A DNA stretch of 64,000 bases from contig JAPFBL010000034.1 of NCBI GenBank assembly GCA_026182355.1, positions 868,001 through 932,000 of the forward strand, in the 5' to 3' direction. Shown here one piece after another: positions 43,017 through 55,439 of this stretch. The DNA is from Hermatobates lingyangjiaoensis (lineage: Eukaryota; Arthropoda; Insecta; Hemiptera; Hermatobatidae). The position numbers were made by a program, and so were the translations under genes. The notes under the pieces are model-generated. The model was not told the origin of the DNA, ran no database searches, and saw nothing but the letters and a program-made list of their open reading frames with translations. Within the stretch, counting starts at the first letter, position 1. Each line of letters starts with the position of its first letter.

Positions 43017-46000
43017 GTTTAGAATAATCCCTGGTTTTAATGGACGAATCAATAATCACTCTAATGAAAGTTATATATTAAATATTATAAATTTAACAAT
43101 AATGCATGTTAATGAACGTACAATAGTAATCGAATTATTTTCAAGTATAAATTCAATTTAAATGCTACATTTTTCTTATCGTTCTATTTGCTTCCTGTGT
43201 CTTTTGGTTGTTATTTCCTAGTTGTAATAAAATCAAAACTTTTTTTAATTTAATTAGTTATAGAATTAACTACAATTGGTTCATATTAGTAGACAAAATT
43301 TATTTCTTCATGCTAGTTGCTTATAAATACTTGCAACCAATTTTAACAGTGATATATTAAATTCTATTATAAAATTACATGTCTGCCAAAATAACAAGTA
43401 GTCGATGTCATTAAAATGTTGGAGACTCATTATTACTTTTGTCGCTCAATTTATTTAAAAATAGTTGGAAATTAATGTACTGAGAGGGAATTCTACATGT
43501 CTGAAAGCTAGTTTTGTAGTAATGCGATAGAAAGCAGCACATGTTTATTCACAGTTTATATAACTCCTGGTTTTAATACACTTATTTGATTATTTAATTT
43601 ACTGTATTTAATTTACTTTTATTTAATTCTGAATGATTTATAGTAAATATTATTTCTTTATCACTAAGTTGATTTACAAATTAAATATTATCAATTTATA
43701 GGAGGGTAGTTGTTAATATTTTCAAATATATTATGAAACTATTTTTTTCCTTTGCTTTTTTTTTACATAGATATTTCTCAGACAAAAACATATGCCATTA
43801 TTTTTGCATATAAATGCATAATTTGCATAAATTCTACATTAAATTAATTATGTTTTTAATTAATTTATTTTTATTTAATTTGTTATGAATTTATCACTGT
43901 TATATCAATAATTATAATTATATTTTGGTTAGTATACTCGTATGATACCTAAATGTTTTATTAACACACATCATTATGAAAAAGTTATGTTTTAAATAAG
44001 TATGAAGTATTAGTTCTCCAATAAATATGAAGTAGATGGGTCAGTACTCTTGTTCATACATAAATCAAGAGAATAATAATAATTTTTAATTTACAAAACC
44101 AAATGTTGTCTAAATGAGTTGGTTTGGAATGAAAATGGTAATTTTGACAGATTGAAAAATTTAAACATAAGTATTCCAAGTGTCTGGAAAGTAGTTATAA
44201 ATGAATAATTTAAGCATGAAATTAGTTTACTGGATTCATCATAAAGCAACTGTGGATAGTTTGTGTAAGTAAACGCATTGAATAGGATTACACTGTTCAA
44301 TTAGAGATCTTGCCAAAAAAGTAAAAGAATCAATCTTCCTTTTGTACAAAGATGTTTTCAAAATAAACTTTATGCAGAGTAAAAAAATCACAAGTTTGTG
44401 ATCAGTTTAATTTTTGAATTTTTTTGTTTAGACAAAACTTTGATTGTAACTAGATTGTTTTGTTTAAGAACAGAGATTCCAGTAAAATAGAGTCAGATGT
44501 TAACACATTGGATCTTTCCTGGGATTGACTGAAAAGTATCAGTAATGTGACGATGATTTTGAGTGTGTCGTCAGACATAGTCATTTATTAAGTTTTTGGG
44601 GGATTACTTTTTAGATTGAGTGGAATCAGGCCCAGGATCGTCAAACCATCCAGTAAGGACATCACAGTTGGTCGGTTTAATTTTCCGTTCTTGAAGAAAA
44701 GCTCAGAAGTGAAGAGACGCCATCCTAAACAAATAATGTTAAATAAATGGAAATGTTCAAAATATTCTCAAGTTTAATATGATGTTTTTAAACCACAAAA
44801 AACTAGTTATGGCTACAGAGAGTTTCATTCAATTCTTGAGAAAGTTTAGATATGAGAGTTATCAGGATGGTGTAAGTTTTTTTGTTGTCACTCTGTATTA
44901 CAAAACTAGCAGTATTTGATAAGATAAACAAAACTGATAACGTTTTTTACAGCTTTCAAAATTAATTAATTCGTAATATTCATTGGTTCAGTTTATGAGT
45001 TCCATTTAGAAAATTATATATAAGTACATTCAAAGTATGGGTTTGTGTCTTATAATATTAGCTAAACTTATTTCTAACTATAAAATAATTATTAAATAGA
45101 AAAATTAATTTAAAATTAAATTAATTATAATATTAATTAATATAATTATTAATTATATTAACTCATTCGAATTAATGACGAATTAGCGTGTATGTAAAAA
45201 ATTATTAATTATATTAATTAAATTTATTATAGGAAAATGATTCAATCTTTACCTGCAATAATATTTGGTTTATAAATTAAAAATAGTTATTATCTTGAAT
45301 TATGACAGGAACAAGAGCATGTATTTATCAACAATACATAATATACATTTAAAAGAGTATTGCTTTATAATAGTAGATTTTCATAAAACTTTTAGGTATG
45401 ATTCAGTAAACACAAAACCTGTAAATATTGTTTGATAGTTTGAAAATGGTGATATTCTCCTTTATTTTTTTTTTGCTCAACTATAGCAGTACAAAGAGTT
45501 TATTTTAATTGTGAAGAACCATGAAGTTATGAGTATCTACTGCGTCTAGGAGCCACCATGAAATTTTAATAAATGGGAAGAAAAAAATAATAATAACAAG
45601 AGAGCAAAACACAACGAGTCTTCTAATACAATTGCTTTATCATTAATAACAGAATTCATAACCAATCATGAATATGTAAAATATGAAAGCGATAAAAAAA
45701 AATTGAATTTTTAGTTCATGAGTACTTAAGTGTATTTCTTTTCCTAAATTAAATAAAAAACTAAATAATTATACTTGGATTAGAGGTATATATAACTATT
45801 GTTATTGCTTTTATTTGGTAACAAATACTGATAACAATTTATTTATATTTGGTAAGAATTACTTTTTAAACAGTAACAAAACTGACTTGTCGCATTCATA
45901 TTTCTTTTGCTTCAAAAAATCAATATGAATCATTGTTTTGATGATTCATATCATCTTTTTTTTTTTAAACTGGAGTTTATCTAGTACAGCCCAATTGTTA

Positions 46001-47640
46001 TGCCACTGAAAAACTAATGTTTTATATTAAATATCTTGTATTTAAGTCGTTGTAAGTAGACATCTAAATTTATGTTAATGTTTAAATCTTATTTCATTAA
46101 TGTAAAAAATTTCACTTTATAAACAGTCAAACGCTATTCATTGACAGTAACTTAGTTTTATAATAAACTTTTCAATAGAATGACAGTCAAGGGATGGTGT
46201 CGTCTATTTCTTGAATCATGAAAGATGACATGAATTAACTAAGCCAGAATGATTTAGTTAAGTTTGAATTAGTTAAAAAATAAAACTGAAACTAACAAAC
46301 AAATCCTGACCTTTTATTAAACCGAGTGAAGACTGATTAACTATTTTATTATTTATTAACATAAAAATGACTAAATCATAACAAAAATAATTTCTCTAAA
46401 TATATTTAAATAATGATTAATATTAATAGAATATTTTAATGTTTTTTTTATTTTACTGCAAGTAAAGAATAGTTATAACGAAAACATCGACTTTGAGATT
46501 ATGCCTAATAACATGTTTATGGTTTCCTAAATAAATACATTTGTAATATTTGTTTTATGATGTCTGACTATGGCTTCGGTTGTATTCAGAATACAGGCTA
46601 CATTATTAATGAGATTTAATCAAATTGAACATGATTATAATTATTGTTGATTAGTGTAGGAATGAACACTCTTTTTAGGTAGTATTGGACTATTACAAAG
46701 GTACTTTATGTCAAGTCACGATTAGTTTTACCCTAATCTTATGTTCATTCTAAAGCTTGAAATTTTTTAAATTAGTATTACCTAAATATTAGTATTTTAT
46801 TATACAAATTGCATGCATCTTATTTTATCGCTACAGGTAATTAAACAGACAACCATTAAATTCCATATAAAGTGACTTGAAATTACCTCTCTAATTTCAT
46901 TAAAATCTATTGAGGAAAAAGTATAAAAAGTACATAAAGTAAATTATTCATTAACATTTAAAATAAACAGATAATTAATTGAAAAATTGCCTTTTGAAAA
47001 TAATCATATACTAGAAATTTATTTATGTACCTGTTCAAATCATTTACGATGAAATTCACTGAGTAAATATGTATAATATAGATATTTACTCATCTATATA
47101 AAATTTAGAAAACTAGTTTTTTTATTATAACTATAATATTTTTATTTTACAATAAGATGAATTAAAAATAAAGTGATAGAAAAAATCATTTTTGAGATTT
47201 TGACTGAATTACAAATTTTGATGTCATCTGAACTATTTTTAAGTATTTCTTATTTTTGGCCTGCTTGAAATCTTGATTTTTATAGTTTTTTTTTAATGTT
47301 TATGAAGTAGGTAATTTGTTTATTAATTAAACTTGGATTAACCATCCAAGTGAACTGGATTATAGTGGTACTTATAAAATTCTTTGTAAACGTTAATTTA
47401 CCAGTCTGATGCTTTGGTCAGACTGGTAAAACATGATTAAAAACCGGTTTCAAAAACACCAATACGTCGTAATTAGAGGTGAACAAAGTAGTACATTATG
47501 CTTGCATATAAATCATGAAAATCAAGACGTAAATTGGACAGAAGCTAAAATTATCATGTATGAAAGTTCAATGTTGTTAAGAAATAATATTGAATAGCCC
47601 TTAATTAAATTTAATTGATCAAATACTGTAAACATTAGTA
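43017..47640. other. AT-rich DNA, no feature seen
   Basis: The longest stretch without (TA)n tracts, tails or SINEs. Chance frames only. It could be intronic or intergenic; the sequence does not say. Confidence 0.5.
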
Positions 47641-47649
47641 ATGTTTCTT

Positions 47650-47890
47650 CAAGTGAGACTCAGTGTTAACGAGTTAAGACGAGTAATAGCTTTTTCTACA
47701 TGGGTTGACAGCTTGCAAATAACTTTCACTTATTTCTTTTAACTCCTTTGTTTACTCTGACTTGCCTTAGCTAGCCCTTTACTCCCTTCCAGTACCATAC
47801 CGGATGTTAAATTATCACTCTTTCAGTTGACTGAAACTCTGACCAAGACACATTGTTTTGGTTTGAAAAATCTTAGTAATATATATATAT
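47650..47890 (+). mobile_element. Old PLE tail, family A
   Basis: GGTTGACAGCTTGCAAATA, CTCCTTTGTTTACTC and ACTCTGACCAAGACACATTG, then GGTTTGAAAAATCTTAGTA, follow the order of B' at 15170-15395 with many substitutions. The box CTGACCA and the stem are damaged. Confidence 0.6.
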
Positions 47891-48109
47891 ATCTCTGAAT
47901 TTCTTAATGTGTTTTATATGTTGACATAAACTAGTGACTAGTGACAGACGAGACAATGAGTTGTCACACTCTGTGGCAACATAGCTGCACAGCAGTTGGG
48001 TTACTGTCACACATTGATGAAGAATATTGAAATGAACAAGTGAGCTGTGTCAGTTCTTAATTTCAGGTTTTCTCTTGGAGAACTGTTTCATTTTTGTATT
48101 ATCTATATT

Positions 48110-48210
48110 ATCATATAAAATTACACGGAAGGCAAAACTGAATACAACATACTGTGATCGCATTTCGAATAATAGTTCGTCATCAGAGGAATATTAGAAC
48201 AGAACCTATC
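48110..48210 (-). mobile_element. PLE tail with CTGATGA core
   Basis: Minus strand: CTCTGATGACGAACTATTAT, then TCGAAATGCGATCACAG. Box and GAAA are intact, stem II GAA/TTC. Confidence 0.5.
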
Positions 48211-48736
48211 TACTGATAGATTTATCCCATTACCTTTTTCAATCTTCTTATGATGAAGAACTCTTTTTCAAACTATCCATCGTAGTCAGTGTGCTCTCTT
48301 CCGTCTCTTTTTTGGTTTTATAATTTCTTTTTGAACATTAGTTTTGTATATATATTAGAATAGATGTGTAGTAGATCTTTCTTAAGATATGTGTCACAAT
48401 GCTTTAATTTTAACTCTGAGATATTGAATCTTATAAACTAACTTCTGCTATCAGGGGATAATCGAAATGGAGATGACCAGTGATATGTTTTTTAAAGTTA
48501 AAAGAAGTACACAAAAATACAGAGTAAAGATATGAATATAATTATTAAAAGTATATTTATAAAAGTGAGAAAAGAAATAAAAGAAGGGATTATCTTAAGT
48601 GTAACAGAACAGAGCAAAACATATTTCTACAACGTTAAATAAACATATTTAATTCAATGATTTATTATATTATAATATTTAATTAGAAGGATATAATAGA
48701 ATGGATGAGGAAGATAAGGTTGTAAGAGGGCAGGTT

Positions 48737-48892
48737 AAAAGACAACAGTAGAAGGTTAAGTAAGGTGTACGAGTATAGTAAATAAAAGAAGGTAAAATAA
48801 GGTTCTCTTTTTTTGGATATAAGAGATGGTTAGATAATACTATAGGGCAAATATTATAAGAACTTTGAATCTCAGTAAGAAGATGGTGAATA
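48737..48892 (+). repeat. Direct repeat 1 flanking the copia fragment
   Basis: Shares AAGACAACAG, GAAGGTTAA, TAGTAAATAAA and GGTAAAATAAGGTT, and the end AAGAAGATGGTGAATA, with 49648-49797. The last part is PLE head sequence: LSKKMVNTETTVHFNE is encoded at 48867-48919, ending at the FNE junction before TA-rich DNA. Confidence 0.65.
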
Positions 48893-48963
48893 CCGAGACC
48901 ACGGTTCACTTTAATGAAATATATGTGTATGACAACCTCAATAATATTTCAACTGTTTGATAG

Positions 48964-49491
48964 AATAGTAATCGGAATTCGGTCAATTTACCAATCAAAT
49001 ATTATAAGTCTGAATATAATAATGGGAATCTTGAGTGCTTCAGTGATGCGGACCATGGAGGAGACAGCAAGACAGGCAGGTCTACATCTGGTATACTCTG
49101 TCTGTATTCTGGTGGTGCTATCTCATGGGCCAGTCAAAGACAGTCATCGGTTGCAATCTCTACTACTGAAGCAGAGGTAGTGGCTGCGAGTGAAGCTGTC
49201 AAAGAAATGGTCTGGGTGAAGAGACTGTTGCTTGAGGTGACTCATATCAATACTCCTAAACTCCACATTGACAATGAAGCCGCACTAAGACTTGCTCAGA
49301 ATCCAGAATATCACAAGCGTACTAAGCATGTACAATTAAGACACTTCTTTGTGCGTGAGCAAGTCCTGGATGGAGAAGTGGAGGTACAAAAGGTACCATC
49401 AACCGCCCAACTTGCCGATATTTTAACTAAAGCTCTGCCTAGGCCCCGACATTCTGATTTGTGTTCCCGATTGGGACTTGTAGATATGTAA
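48964..49491 (+). pseudogene. Ty1/copia retrotransposon, Pol C-terminal (RNase H) fragment
   Basis: The frame after the TAG at 48961 reads VNLPIKYYKSEYNNGNLE, then CFSDADHGGDSKTGRSTSGI, AISWASQRQSSVAISTTEAE, VVAASEAVKEMVWVKRLLLE, IDNEAALRLAQNPEYHKRTK and DILTKALP, ending at TAA 49489. This is the end of copia Pol, where RNase H removes the RNA strand after reverse transcription. SDAD and TTEAE hold the acidic residues. Most copia relatives have YVA where this has VVA. Integrase and RT are absent and no LTRs are evident, so it is a fragment. The open 176-codon frame implies modest age. It lies between 155-bp direct repeats made partly of PLE sequence. Confidence 0.9.
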
Positions 49492-49647
49492 ATCAAAGTA
49501 CCCAAAAACACTTGAAAAGAAGACAGAGGAGTGCAGTGGATCAACTAGAGCAAAAAAAGATTTTTATAAGTGGTATAAGTTATGCCACAGGTAATTATTT
49601 TATAAATAGAAGAAATCGCCAACATGGGTCTATATGCTTCTCGTTTT

Positions 49648-49797
49648 ATAAGACAACAGTTGAAGGTTAAATAAGATGTATAGTAAATAAAGGAAGGTAA
49701 AATAAGGTTATCTTTTTTTTAGATATAATTAAGGTTAGATAATTCTATTGAACAAATGTTATAAGAACATTCAATCTCAATAAGAAGATGGTGAATA
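49648..49797 (+). repeat. Direct repeat 2 flanking the copia fragment
   Basis: Second copy of 48737-48892, by eye somewhat over 80% similar, ending at GGTGAATAATCC where the PLE head match stops. Confidence 0.65.
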
Positions 49798-50785
49798 ATC
49801 CTTATGCTTCTGACATAAAAACAATAAATTCTATATAGTAAAATCTGTGAACATATAATCGCGACGAGTGTACCAACAAAACAATTGAAATTGTGTACAG
49901 AGAGCGCGAAATTCAAAAATTCCCCGTATATTTTGATTACACTTATTACATTTTATAATTATCAATTTTAATAAAAAAAGTAAAATGAATGAATAACGGT
50001 TCGTTAACTGATAAAGTGCTTAAATGTAATATATTCATTTTAAACTAAATATACATTAATTAAAGTATGTAATATCGATTACAAAAATACAGGTAAATAT
50101 AAATTAAAAATTATTGGTTGTCGTATTGTGAGATGTTTATAAACCAGGGTACTTGTGTGATAAGTAGCTTAATGATATTTAGAAAAGTCTTATATTGCAT
50201 ATCTTTTTATCATAGTGGGTGTAAGTGAAGAAAGAGCGCAACTATGAGTATTATATTTGAAATAGCAGATCGTATCACTTACTTACTACAGTAAGGTGCT
50301 TAAAAAAGTACTTTGAAATCCGCACTGGGTAATTACAATAAAAATAATCCTTCAAGTCAATCTATTAAACTAATATTTCAGTTTTATTTAATATTAAATC
50401 AATCTAATAATTGGAGTAGATTAATATTATTGATAATAAGATAAAATCTGAATACTATTAGTGTATGATTTGTTAAAGTAGACAGTTTTGGTAAAAGGAG
50501 GTGGTTTGTTGGGAAGTGGGCTGCAGAGGAGGTTATTTATAAGGGCCACTGACAGGCAAACAGACATGAATACTCCTGAGAAGCAGCATCTCTCGACCTC
50601 TTCAGACTTGGGTTTTATCTTCCCCCTCCTATTCCTCATGTATTCATATTGGCCGTAAAACAATTCAACTGAAACATCACTAACAAATAATATAATGGGA
50701 ATAATATTCATGCATATGACAAAAATATAAACATTTCATTACAACTTTAAATAGAAGTCTAAAGCAAGAGAGTAATATATATGTG
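49798..50785. other. AT-rich DNA, no feature seen
   Basis: The minus frame 50427-50711 has no domain I recognise. Confidence 0.45.
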
Positions 50786-50796
50786 TAAACACTTTT

Positions 50797-51160
50797 TCTT
50801 CTTCTCAGAATTTAGTCAGGGTTAATATTTGGAATCACCTTTTCGCCAACGTTTCATCATTATTTTAGACATTCTCAGGGGTATAAGCTAACAAAAACAA
50901 TGGATATTTGTCATATCTACTTTACATTCATCATAAAAATTCAAAATTTTTTTAAACTTGTTGTGAGTTTTAAACTTTGTTTGTTTTTTTAAACTTTGAG
51001 TAAGTGAGTTTTTTTTGAATTTTTATAATACATGTAAAGTAGATATGATAAATGCCCATTGTTTTTGTTAGTTTATAGCCCTGAGGATGTCTTAAAAAAA
51101 AGACGAAACGTTGGTGAAAAGGTGATTCCAAATATTAACTCTGACCAAATTCCGAGAAGT
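50797..51160. mobile_element. Fold-back PLE tail, family E
   Basis: Arms 50797-50947 and 51014-51160 are inverted repeats. The plus arm has TAGCCCTGAGGATGTC, a GTCTT/AAGAC stem, GAAA, then CGTTGGTGAAAAGG. The minus arm is mutated in the box (CTGAGAA). Confidence 0.7.
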
Positions 51161-52140
51161 AAGGCGCTAGTCGTGATGCGGTAGGTACATCGCCTGCTCC
51201 CTCCTCTTATGGGGCCTTCTATCAGTAACGTAATGACTTGTTTTTAAAGATGTATATTTGATTAATGATGTTAAACACTCTAAATAGAAACTGAGAGTCC
51301 TAAAAATAGCATAAACTCATCCAAACGAAAATAGGTATTGGATAAAATGAGCTCACATTTCCGACCTACTTTTCATGTACTGAGTCCAAGAGTCTAAAAG
51401 TGTGGATTTGAAACACACACACAACTTTTTTTTTTAGAATTTTGGACTTTAACTTTTCAATTTTGTAAATATATTTCAAAATACCAAATTGGTTGTTCTA
51501 ATCAAACTAGTACATAAAGAATATACTTAAAGATTATACAGCACAGAACGGAAAAAAAATCATTTTTTTTTTAAATATTTCATTTGTAATTATATTTATT
51601 TTTAACTAAAGTTTGTCTTCAGGCCAAGATCAGAAGAGAAGATAGGGCGGGAAAGATGTTATCAGAGGCGCATCACAGCGGATTGAAGTTTAAAGAAAGG
51701 CTCGGGCTCACTGAAGAACTGTTATCAGTCACGACGGTTGACGTCAGCTGAAAGCAAACTAAATTAAGGTAGAAAAATGAAGTAAAAAAGCTCTAACACA
51801 ATGAAATCAACAATAGAATAATGTTTACGATTAAACTACAACGATAAAACGTTATCGTTTTATTACAACCGTTTATATCGTTTTATTACAAACGTTATCG
51901 ATTATTATTACAACAATAATCAAAAACGAAAAAGATGGATACAGGTATAAAATTTTGGAGTGACCTATACTTGGCTTTACTAGAAATAAACATAATACGA
52001 AATTTGTTGACAATCAATAAAGCTTTGATTTTATTTTAATGTTGCTACTGTGTTCATTGTTAACAATAAACAAGATATACATTGTTTCAAAACAGAACAA
52101 AAGATTGTGGGGTATGTTAACTATGAGTTTCTTGACTGAT
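51161..52140. other. Mostly non-coding, a piece of repeat X
   Basis: 51949-51998 (TTTTGGAGTGACCTATACTT, GGCTTTACTAG) resembles the start of repeat X. A (TATCGTTTTATTACAA)-type short tandem lies at about 51847-51915. Nothing else seen. Confidence 0.4.
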
Positions 52141-52146
52141 ACATAA

Positions 52147-52315
52147 AAAAATTCCACATAAACACGTGAAATAATAATCAATGATCAAACCACAATAAGA
52201 AATGGGAAAACAAGACTAAGATCTCAGTTGGGTTATTGACTCTGACGAAGACCGCTTGTTATGGTTGAAAGATCTTAGTCTTGTTTTCCCATTTCTTATT
52301 GTGGTTTGATCATTG
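52147..52315. mobile_element. Fold-back PLE tail, family A
   Basis: Arms 52179-52224 and 52269-52315. The plus copy has CTGACGA at 52252-52258 and a full core with GAAA near 52267. The outer left end carries CACGTGAAATAATAATC. Confidence 0.75.
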
Positions 52316-52334
52316 ACATGTATGCATACATGTA

Positions 52335-52384
52335 TTAAGCGAATGTGCATACATGTATGCATACATGTATGCACATTCGCTTAA
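52335..52384. repeat. Perfect 50-bp palindrome
   Basis: TTAAGCGAATGTGCATACAT and its exact complement with no spacer, built around ACATGTATGC repeats. It is followed by ACGACGATTTCGCTC and GAGGAGTACCTGTAAG. It may be a piece of an unrecognised MITE. Confidence 0.85.
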
Positions 52385-52740
52385 CGACGATTTCGCTCAA
52401 AGACAGCGTCGTTGGTTGGAATTACCGTCATTAAACGAGGAGTACCTGTAAGTTCTATTGTGTCCCCTTTGTCATTTGTAAATTCAACATCAAATTTTCA
52501 AGTTATTTAATAAACCTAATCATTGCCTACGAAAAATTTTCTCCATTCGGTTCGTTTTTATATGATTATTAAAAATCTTTAGCCTCTTACATGTAGATTC
52601 CACTGCGTTCATTCAGAATGTGTCCAAAGGATTCCAACCTCTTTCAAACAGAGTCTGCATTCCTCGAATTATGCTTATTCAGCTTTTATATGTCGTAGTT
52701 AAAAGGACAATGTCCAGTTAGATATTAAACATATTTTTAA
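52385..52740. other. No feature assigned
   Basis: Moderate GC, no frame. It may be upstream sequence of the LINE 3' region that follows. Confidence 0.3.
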
Positions 52741-53090
52741 TTTTTTTTCCATTTTTAGAGTCATTGAGAATCCATCATAAAACAACAATTTTATGTTTAA
52801 TTGCAAATTTCACTACACAAATTTTAGGAAAAAACCAATTTTTTTCAAAAATTAAGTATAATATTACTGCTAACGATTCAATACTCTAGAATTAGTAGTT
52901 TAGGAGGGGAAAAATGTTGTTAGGAATAGCGTTTTGGACAAAAAAAATTGTTTTTATAAAGATGCAATATTGTTGAAAAACAATAATGCACATGTTTGCT
53001 ATAGGGTCTATTATTGGGTAGAATATTAAATTGATTCATCAAATGGTGATACTTGAGCCGTGTCCACAAACGTTTAGATGCACACTTATA
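52741..53090 (+). mobile_element. LINE-type 3' UTR
   Basis: ATACTCTAGAATTAGTAGTT, then TAGGAGG, and ATTGATTCATCAAATGGTGA, then ACTTGAGCCGTG, align in order with 55835-56015 (AACTCTAGGGTTATCAGTTT, TTGATCCATCAAAGATTCTG, GACCGTAGCGTGG). Confidence 0.5.
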
Positions 53091-53308
53091 CACCACACCA
53101 AACCACACCACACCACACACCCACACCCACACCCATACCCACACCCACACCACACCCATACCCAGACCCACACCCACACCACACCACACCACACACCCAC
53201 ACCCACACCACACCCACACCACACCACACACCCACACCACACCACACACCCACACCCACACCCATACCCACACCCACACCACACACATACCCAGACCCAC
53301 ACCCACAA
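53091..53308. repeat. CCACACC minisatellite
   Basis: About 220 bp of CCACACC, CACACC and CCCATAC units with all C on the plus strand. It sits where the related LINE 3' regions (2216, 56030) carry a plain (CA)n, so it probably grew from that tract. Frames of HPHP or GCGC across it are not genes. Confidence 0.9.
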
Positions 53309-54278
53309 ATTGTCTGATTTAATTTATATTAGAATATACGCTAAATAAGAATTTAATATTTTGTTGGTGACTATACGAGTATATTTTAAATTAAATTTAT
53401 ATAAGGAAAATTTACTTTATATGTCAGACTGAATTGTAAACGTTGTAATTGATGCCGGATTATACTATTATACAACCAGATTATATTGGATTATATTATA
53501 TAGTAGATTATAATTTTATAATGCACAGTTTGTATAAGAGCATGCACTTAATATAGTAATATATACTATAGTAATATACAGTAGTATATTACTATGCTTT
53601 ATACTGTGAAGCGTAGGAAATAAAGATATAATTAAAAAACACACACATAATCAACGAAACATCAAGAATGGCCTCAAATGTCTAAATTGTTAAAATCTTT
53701 GATAGAATTTTTTCATGATTGATATACTTTACTTATTGCAGAGTCAAAATTCAACAGCATATGTAACAGAAATATTTACTGTGATCAATATTAGAAAAAA
53801 ACAAACAATTTATCGACTCAGGGGAGTATTAGATTTTTTTTTTTGAAGAGTTTTATTCTGTTTTGCGTAATTCTTAGTTCTATAATGTCCGTTTATAGCA
53901 TCAATATCATATTTTAAAATATATATTTGTTATGAATTTATTAATAGCATGTAATGAAACATATGTTGAAGTGTTATTCTGTGCTGAGGTAGGAACACGC
54001 GTTGGTTGAACCCTTTTTCTGATATGGGCTGCTATGGCTTGATTGTTTAATCACGTCGAGTGCTTAAGCGGCTTAGAGATTGTGAAACTTTCAAGTGGAA
54101 TGCTTCATTAGCTTCATTTTATGCTTGATACATAAATGAATCACCTGTTAAGAGTATATAAATTGAGTTATTACGGAGGGTTTACTTCTATTTATATTAT
54201 TTATTTATAGAATAATATATTATTATATACAACACCATTTTATAATTAACATTTCAAATAAAAATCAAACTAAAACAA
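53309..54278. other. AT-rich DNA, no feature seen
   Basis: No frame or repeat recognised. Confidence 0.45.
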
Positions 54279-55335
54279 AAAATCTGGAGTGGCCTTCACT
54301 CAACTTTACTATAAGTGAACATAATATCATACTTTTTGGTTGTAAATTAAATAATGTTCCAATTAGGTATAATATAAATGTCTAAATGGGAGATGATCAT
54401 TAGTCTTTCATTCCTGGAGGTAGTACAGATAGTGATTTATTCACTTATAAATATATATGCTTATTTTTGTATACCTTTTATAGAATTACAATACTGGGAG
54501 TTTCATGAGTTCCTAGTATTTATAACCACAAAATCTGGAGTGGCCTACACTCTACTTTACTATAAGTAACTTAATGTCAAATTTCTTGAGTATATAAAAC
54601 ATAACGTCTCATTTAAGCATAACGTAAACATCTAAATGGGATATAATTATTAGCCTTTCATTCCTGAGGTAGTACAGATAGTGATTGAAGGACATATCAA
54701 TTTATAAGCTTATTTTTGTACATCACAAATAATTTATTATTTGCAAATAATTTCATTAGTATAACTACAGCAGTAATAACATTTTTGAAAAACCAAAGTG
54801 AACATTTCTTGAAACGATTTATTCTCCTACAAGAGAATGGCTTTCGTTCAAACAGCCAGTGGATTTCTTACATCGTTTACTTGACATCCTTCTACATTGA
54901 ATATTAAAGTAAAATTTTAAAATTTAAAATTTATTCAGGAAAATACCCTTTTTTTTCTCTGAAAAACTTCTTAAACAGCGAAGAAAATGTTGTTTTAAGG
55001 TGCTTTGTTAATTAAAGTTGTACGATAATTACATTTATTAAACTCTAAACGAAAGATTCCAATTATGAATTATCATTTACATTTTTGGTCTTTTATAGAA
55101 TTATTATACTGGGAATTTTAATCTTTAAAATAATAATAATAATAAGCTTCTTAGTATTTAATAAGATCATTTTCCTTCCCCTTTGTCAAATAACATATAT
55201 ACGATTTTTTTCTGAGTGAGTGTTATTATTTTCCTGCACAATATTATTTCTCTTAACTCATTAAGTCAATAAACATTTTAAATTGTTCCTTTATAAATAT
55301 CAATTTTATCTCAGTGGATTCACTCAAAAAATTTC
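54279..55335. repeat. Dispersed repeat X, copies 2 and 3 in tandem
   Basis: The start TCTGGAGTGGCCTTCACTCA at 54281 recurs as TCTGGAGTGGCCTACACTCT at 54532. The first unit breaks off after about 250 bp; the second runs on with AGTAATAACATTTTTGAAAA, AACAGCCAGTGGATTTC and GGATTCACTCAAAAAA. The order matches 12822-13890. Confidence 0.6.
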
Positions 55336-55439
55336 TAAGTCAATGTAAACAATGTAAAAAAATATAAAAAATTCGACAAGTATAGCAGGTGATCTCTTAG
55401 TCTAGGGTAAACAAAGAGTTTTTATATCGTTATTGCTCG

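Noticed and set aside
53031..53348. Histidine/proline-rich and glycine/cysteine-rich frames
   Set aside because: Translated CCACACC minisatellite, open in nearly every phase.
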